Assembly: GCA_964440735.1 (NCBI GenBank)
Contig: CAYTTK010000135.1
Span: forward strand, 1-7,063
Length of the DNA stretch: 7,063 nucleotides
From: CAZBWE01 sp964440735
GTDB lineage: Bacteria > Planctomycetota > Phycisphaerae > Sedimentisphaerales > Anaerobacaceae
Direction of reading: 5' to 3'
Below the pieces are notes generated by a model. That model did not search any database. It was not told the origin of the DNA and saw only the letters and a program-made list of their open reading frames with translations. Shown piece by piece: positions 5,433 to 7,063 of this stretch; the first letter of the stretch is position 1, and the number at the start of each line of letters is the position of its first letter. The translations under genes and the position numbers were made by a program.

Positions 5433-6443
5433 CTATCCGTCATTTAACACATCTGTCATTCCCAAAGACAAGCCCATGTCGGCGAGCTTCCTTTTAACTT
5501 CTCGCAGAGAAGTTTTACCAAAGCTACGAATCTTCAATAAATCAGTATCCGTCATATTCGCCAACTGACCAACTGTTTCCACTTTCATTGCTTCAAGACA
5601 GTTACTTGCCCTTACCGACAGCTCCAATTCCTGAATTGGTATATTTAGTTTTTTAACCAACTCTTCATTTATCGATTTTTCTTCCGTTACTACCTCTTCC
5701 ATCCGAGCAGCGACGGTTTCTTCTCCTATCTCAAAATACTGCACAAACGGATTAACGTGCTTACGCAAAATCTTTGCGGCCTCTACCAGCGCCATCTCAG
5801 GAGTGATTGTCCCATTGGTCCAAACCTCCAGAATTAATTTATCATAATTGGTTCGCTGGCCTACGCGGGTGTCTTCGGTTGTATAACGTACCCTTTTTAC
5901 CGGCGAATAAACGGCATCGACCATTATTCTTCCAACTTCCTGGTCGAATCTGTCCACAGCAGCAATTCGTTCTGAAGCGGGCACATAACCCCGGCCATCC
6001 TCAACCACCATTTCCATTTCAAAATTTACATCTTCGGTCAAAGTAGCCAAGACAACATCTTTACTTATCACTTCTATGGCCGGGTCGGCAACAATATTGG
6101 CAGCCGTTATGGCGCCAGCTTTGTTTGCCGAAACCATCATTGTCTTCGGTCCTGGAGCGGTAAGCCGAACGACAAGATTCTTAACATTCAAAATGATATC
6201 GGTAACATCTTCCATTACGCCGCTTATTGAGCTAAACTCATGGTCTACGCCTGCTATTTTGATAGATGTTACAGCACTACCTTCCAAAGAAGAAAGCAAT
6301 ATACGTCTTAAGCTGTTACCTATAGTAGTGCCGAAACCTCGCTCGAAAGGCTCAATAAAAAATCGGCCATATCTGTCACTCGATACCACCGTGTCTCGTT
6401 CAAGACGAGTCGGCAACTCCAAACCACGCCATGTAATTCGCAT
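5433..6443 (-). CDS. rpoA: DNA-directed RNA polymerase subunit alpha
   Basis: Complete, 336 codons, normal length (E. coli 329). The N-terminal assembly domain (about 1-240) has FIEPFERGFGTTIGNSLRR (29-47), which forms the dimer interface, and ends with ITPEMALVEAAKILRKHVNPF (213-233). A charged linker (about 241-262) joins it to the C-terminal DNA- and activator-binding domain. There, SVRASNCLEAM (276-286) and SFGKTSLREVK (307-317) form the helix-hairpin-helix region; R278 and N281 correspond to the UP-element-contacting R265 and N268 of E. coli. The lysine equivalent to K298 appears to be threonine. GGAGGT at 6448-6453 lies 4 nt before the ATG. It sits between rpsD and rplQ as in most bacteria. 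Confidence 0.98.
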   Translation of the reverse strand: MRITWRGLELPTRLERDTVVSSDRYGRFFIEPFERGFGTTIGNSLRRILLSSLEGSAVTSIKIAGVDHEFSSISGVMEDVTDIILNVKNLVVRLTAPGPKTMMVSANKAGAITAANIVADPAIEVISKDVVLATLTEDVNFEMEMVVEDGRGYVPASERIAAVDRFDQEVGRIMVDAVYSPVKRVRYTTEDTRVGQRTNYDKLILEVWTNGTITPEMALVEAAKILRKHVNPFVQYFEIGEETVAARMEEVVTEEKSINEELVKKLNIPIQELELSVRASNCLEAMKVETVGQLANMTDTDLLKIRSFGKTSLREVKRKLADMGLSLGMTDVLNDG

Positions 6444-6574
6444 ACATACCTCCGGTTAAAATCCAGATATTAAAATTACATATTAAATGCAAAGTTCTTC
6501 TTGCCCTCTTTTCAGATTCACCTGTTAGAAGAGAATCTATCAGCCTTCCCTCGTCATTATATATTTTCACGTAG

Positions 6575-7063
6575 TTATCTTGAACAAAACTCCACAACCA
6601 ACTGCTCCTCAATAGGAATCTGGACATCATCGCGGGTAGGCAATGCAACAATAGTCGCTTCAGGTTTTTCGCGGGCCAATTGCAACCAACTTTGCGTAGT
6701 AAAATTCGGGTTACTTTCCAATTGCTGCTTCAGTTTTTTGACACTTTTATCAGAATCTTTTCCTGTTATCTTGTCTCCGACTTTCGTGGTGTAATCGCCG
6801 ATATCAACCTTTCGGCCGTTCACATAAATATGGCCGTGAATAATCAGTTGTCTTGCAGCCTTGCGCGAGGGCGCAAAATTCAGCTTATATACCACATTAT
6901 CCAAACGTCTTTCCAACAATTGGAGCAGGTTCTCCCCCGTATTACCCTTTATCCGCTCGGCTTTGTGGAAATACCTCATAAACTGCCGCTCCAGAACTCC
7001 ATAGTATCTCTTGACTTTCTGCTTTTCACGCAGCCGAACAGCATACTCGCTTGCTCTGCCTCT
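6575..7063 (-). CDS. rpsD: 30S ribosomal protein S4, 5' end outside window
   Basis: The frame is open from the right edge (7063) to TAA at 6575-6577, giving the C-terminal 162 codons. The first visible residues RGRASEYAVRLREKQKVKR and YYGVLERQF match the middle of the S4 N-terminal domain, so an ATG at 6979 is internal and not the start. About 40 residues are missing. The S4 RNA-binding domain is clear (LERRLDNVVYKLNFAPSRKAARQLI, then GHIYVNGRKVDIGDY). S4 binds 16S rRNA first in small-subunit assembly and in many bacteria represses its own operon. The C-terminus reads EEQLVVEFCSR, with Cys where Tyr is usual. rpoA starts 131 nt downstream. Confidence 0.96.
   Translation of the reverse strand, partial: RGRASEYAVRLREKQKVKRYYGVLERQFMRYFHKAERIKGNTGENLLQLLERRLDNVVYKLNFAPSRKAARQLIIHGHIYVNGRKVDIGDYTTKVGDKITGKDSDKSVKKLKQQLESNPNFTTQSWLQLAREKPEATIVALPTRDDVQIPIEEQLVVEFCSR

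Noticed and set aside
6076..6459. 127-codon plus-strand frame opposite rpoA
   Set aside because: Antisense shadow of the well-conserved rpoA coding sequence.
6400..6651. 83-codon minus-strand frame spanning the rpsD-rpoA junction
   Set aside because: It overlaps the ends of two certain genes in another frame and shows no recognisable protein features.

Overview
The window looks like part of a planctomycete genome, most likely class Phycisphaerae (an inference). Three things point that way. One is a secreted protein with the ADDF...FGWKT...WNDDAVW pattern that I associate with the DUF7901 family of that group. Another is a long PilX-like prepilin with a DUF4900-like tail. The third is a bacterial-type rpsD-rpoA-rplQ cluster. 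All genes lie on the minus strand, so transcription runs right to left. A run of exactly 100 N (1907-2006) is an assembly gap, so this is draft or metagenomic sequence and anything spanning that run is unreliable.

Right part (4334-7063): the end of the ribosomal protein/RNA polymerase operon, in the order rpsD (S4, 5' end outside the window), rpoA (alpha subunit) and rplQ (L17 with an acidic/lysine-rich tail). A HIT-family hydrolase follows 26 nt behind rplQ and is probably co-transcribed.

Middle part (4108-4320): an independent initiator tRNA-Met unit. It has a clear sigma70-type promoter, a 74-nt tRNA with initiator hallmarks but C at position 33, and a rho-independent terminator. Next to it are a 12-bp inverted copy of the tRNA T-arm sequence and then a transposase gene (3235-3981). 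The transposase is still open but appears to have lost, in frame, the central part of its catalytic core, including both catalytic aspartates.

Left part (1-3234): a 513-nt AT-rich non-coding stretch holds an imperfect 15-bp hairpin, tandem upstream repeats and a near-consensus promoter. It also holds a folded 5' leader of about 115 nt for a secreted DUF7901-like protein, whose C-terminus is lost in the gap. Beyond the gap is a PilX/DUF4900-like prepilin gene that stays open to the left edge (at least 572 codons), probably missing only its last few residues.

No complete new multi-gene system is visible. The points most worth a second look are the structured leader with its upstream repeats, the core-deleted transposase, and the unusual initiator tRNA with a T-arm fragment beside it.
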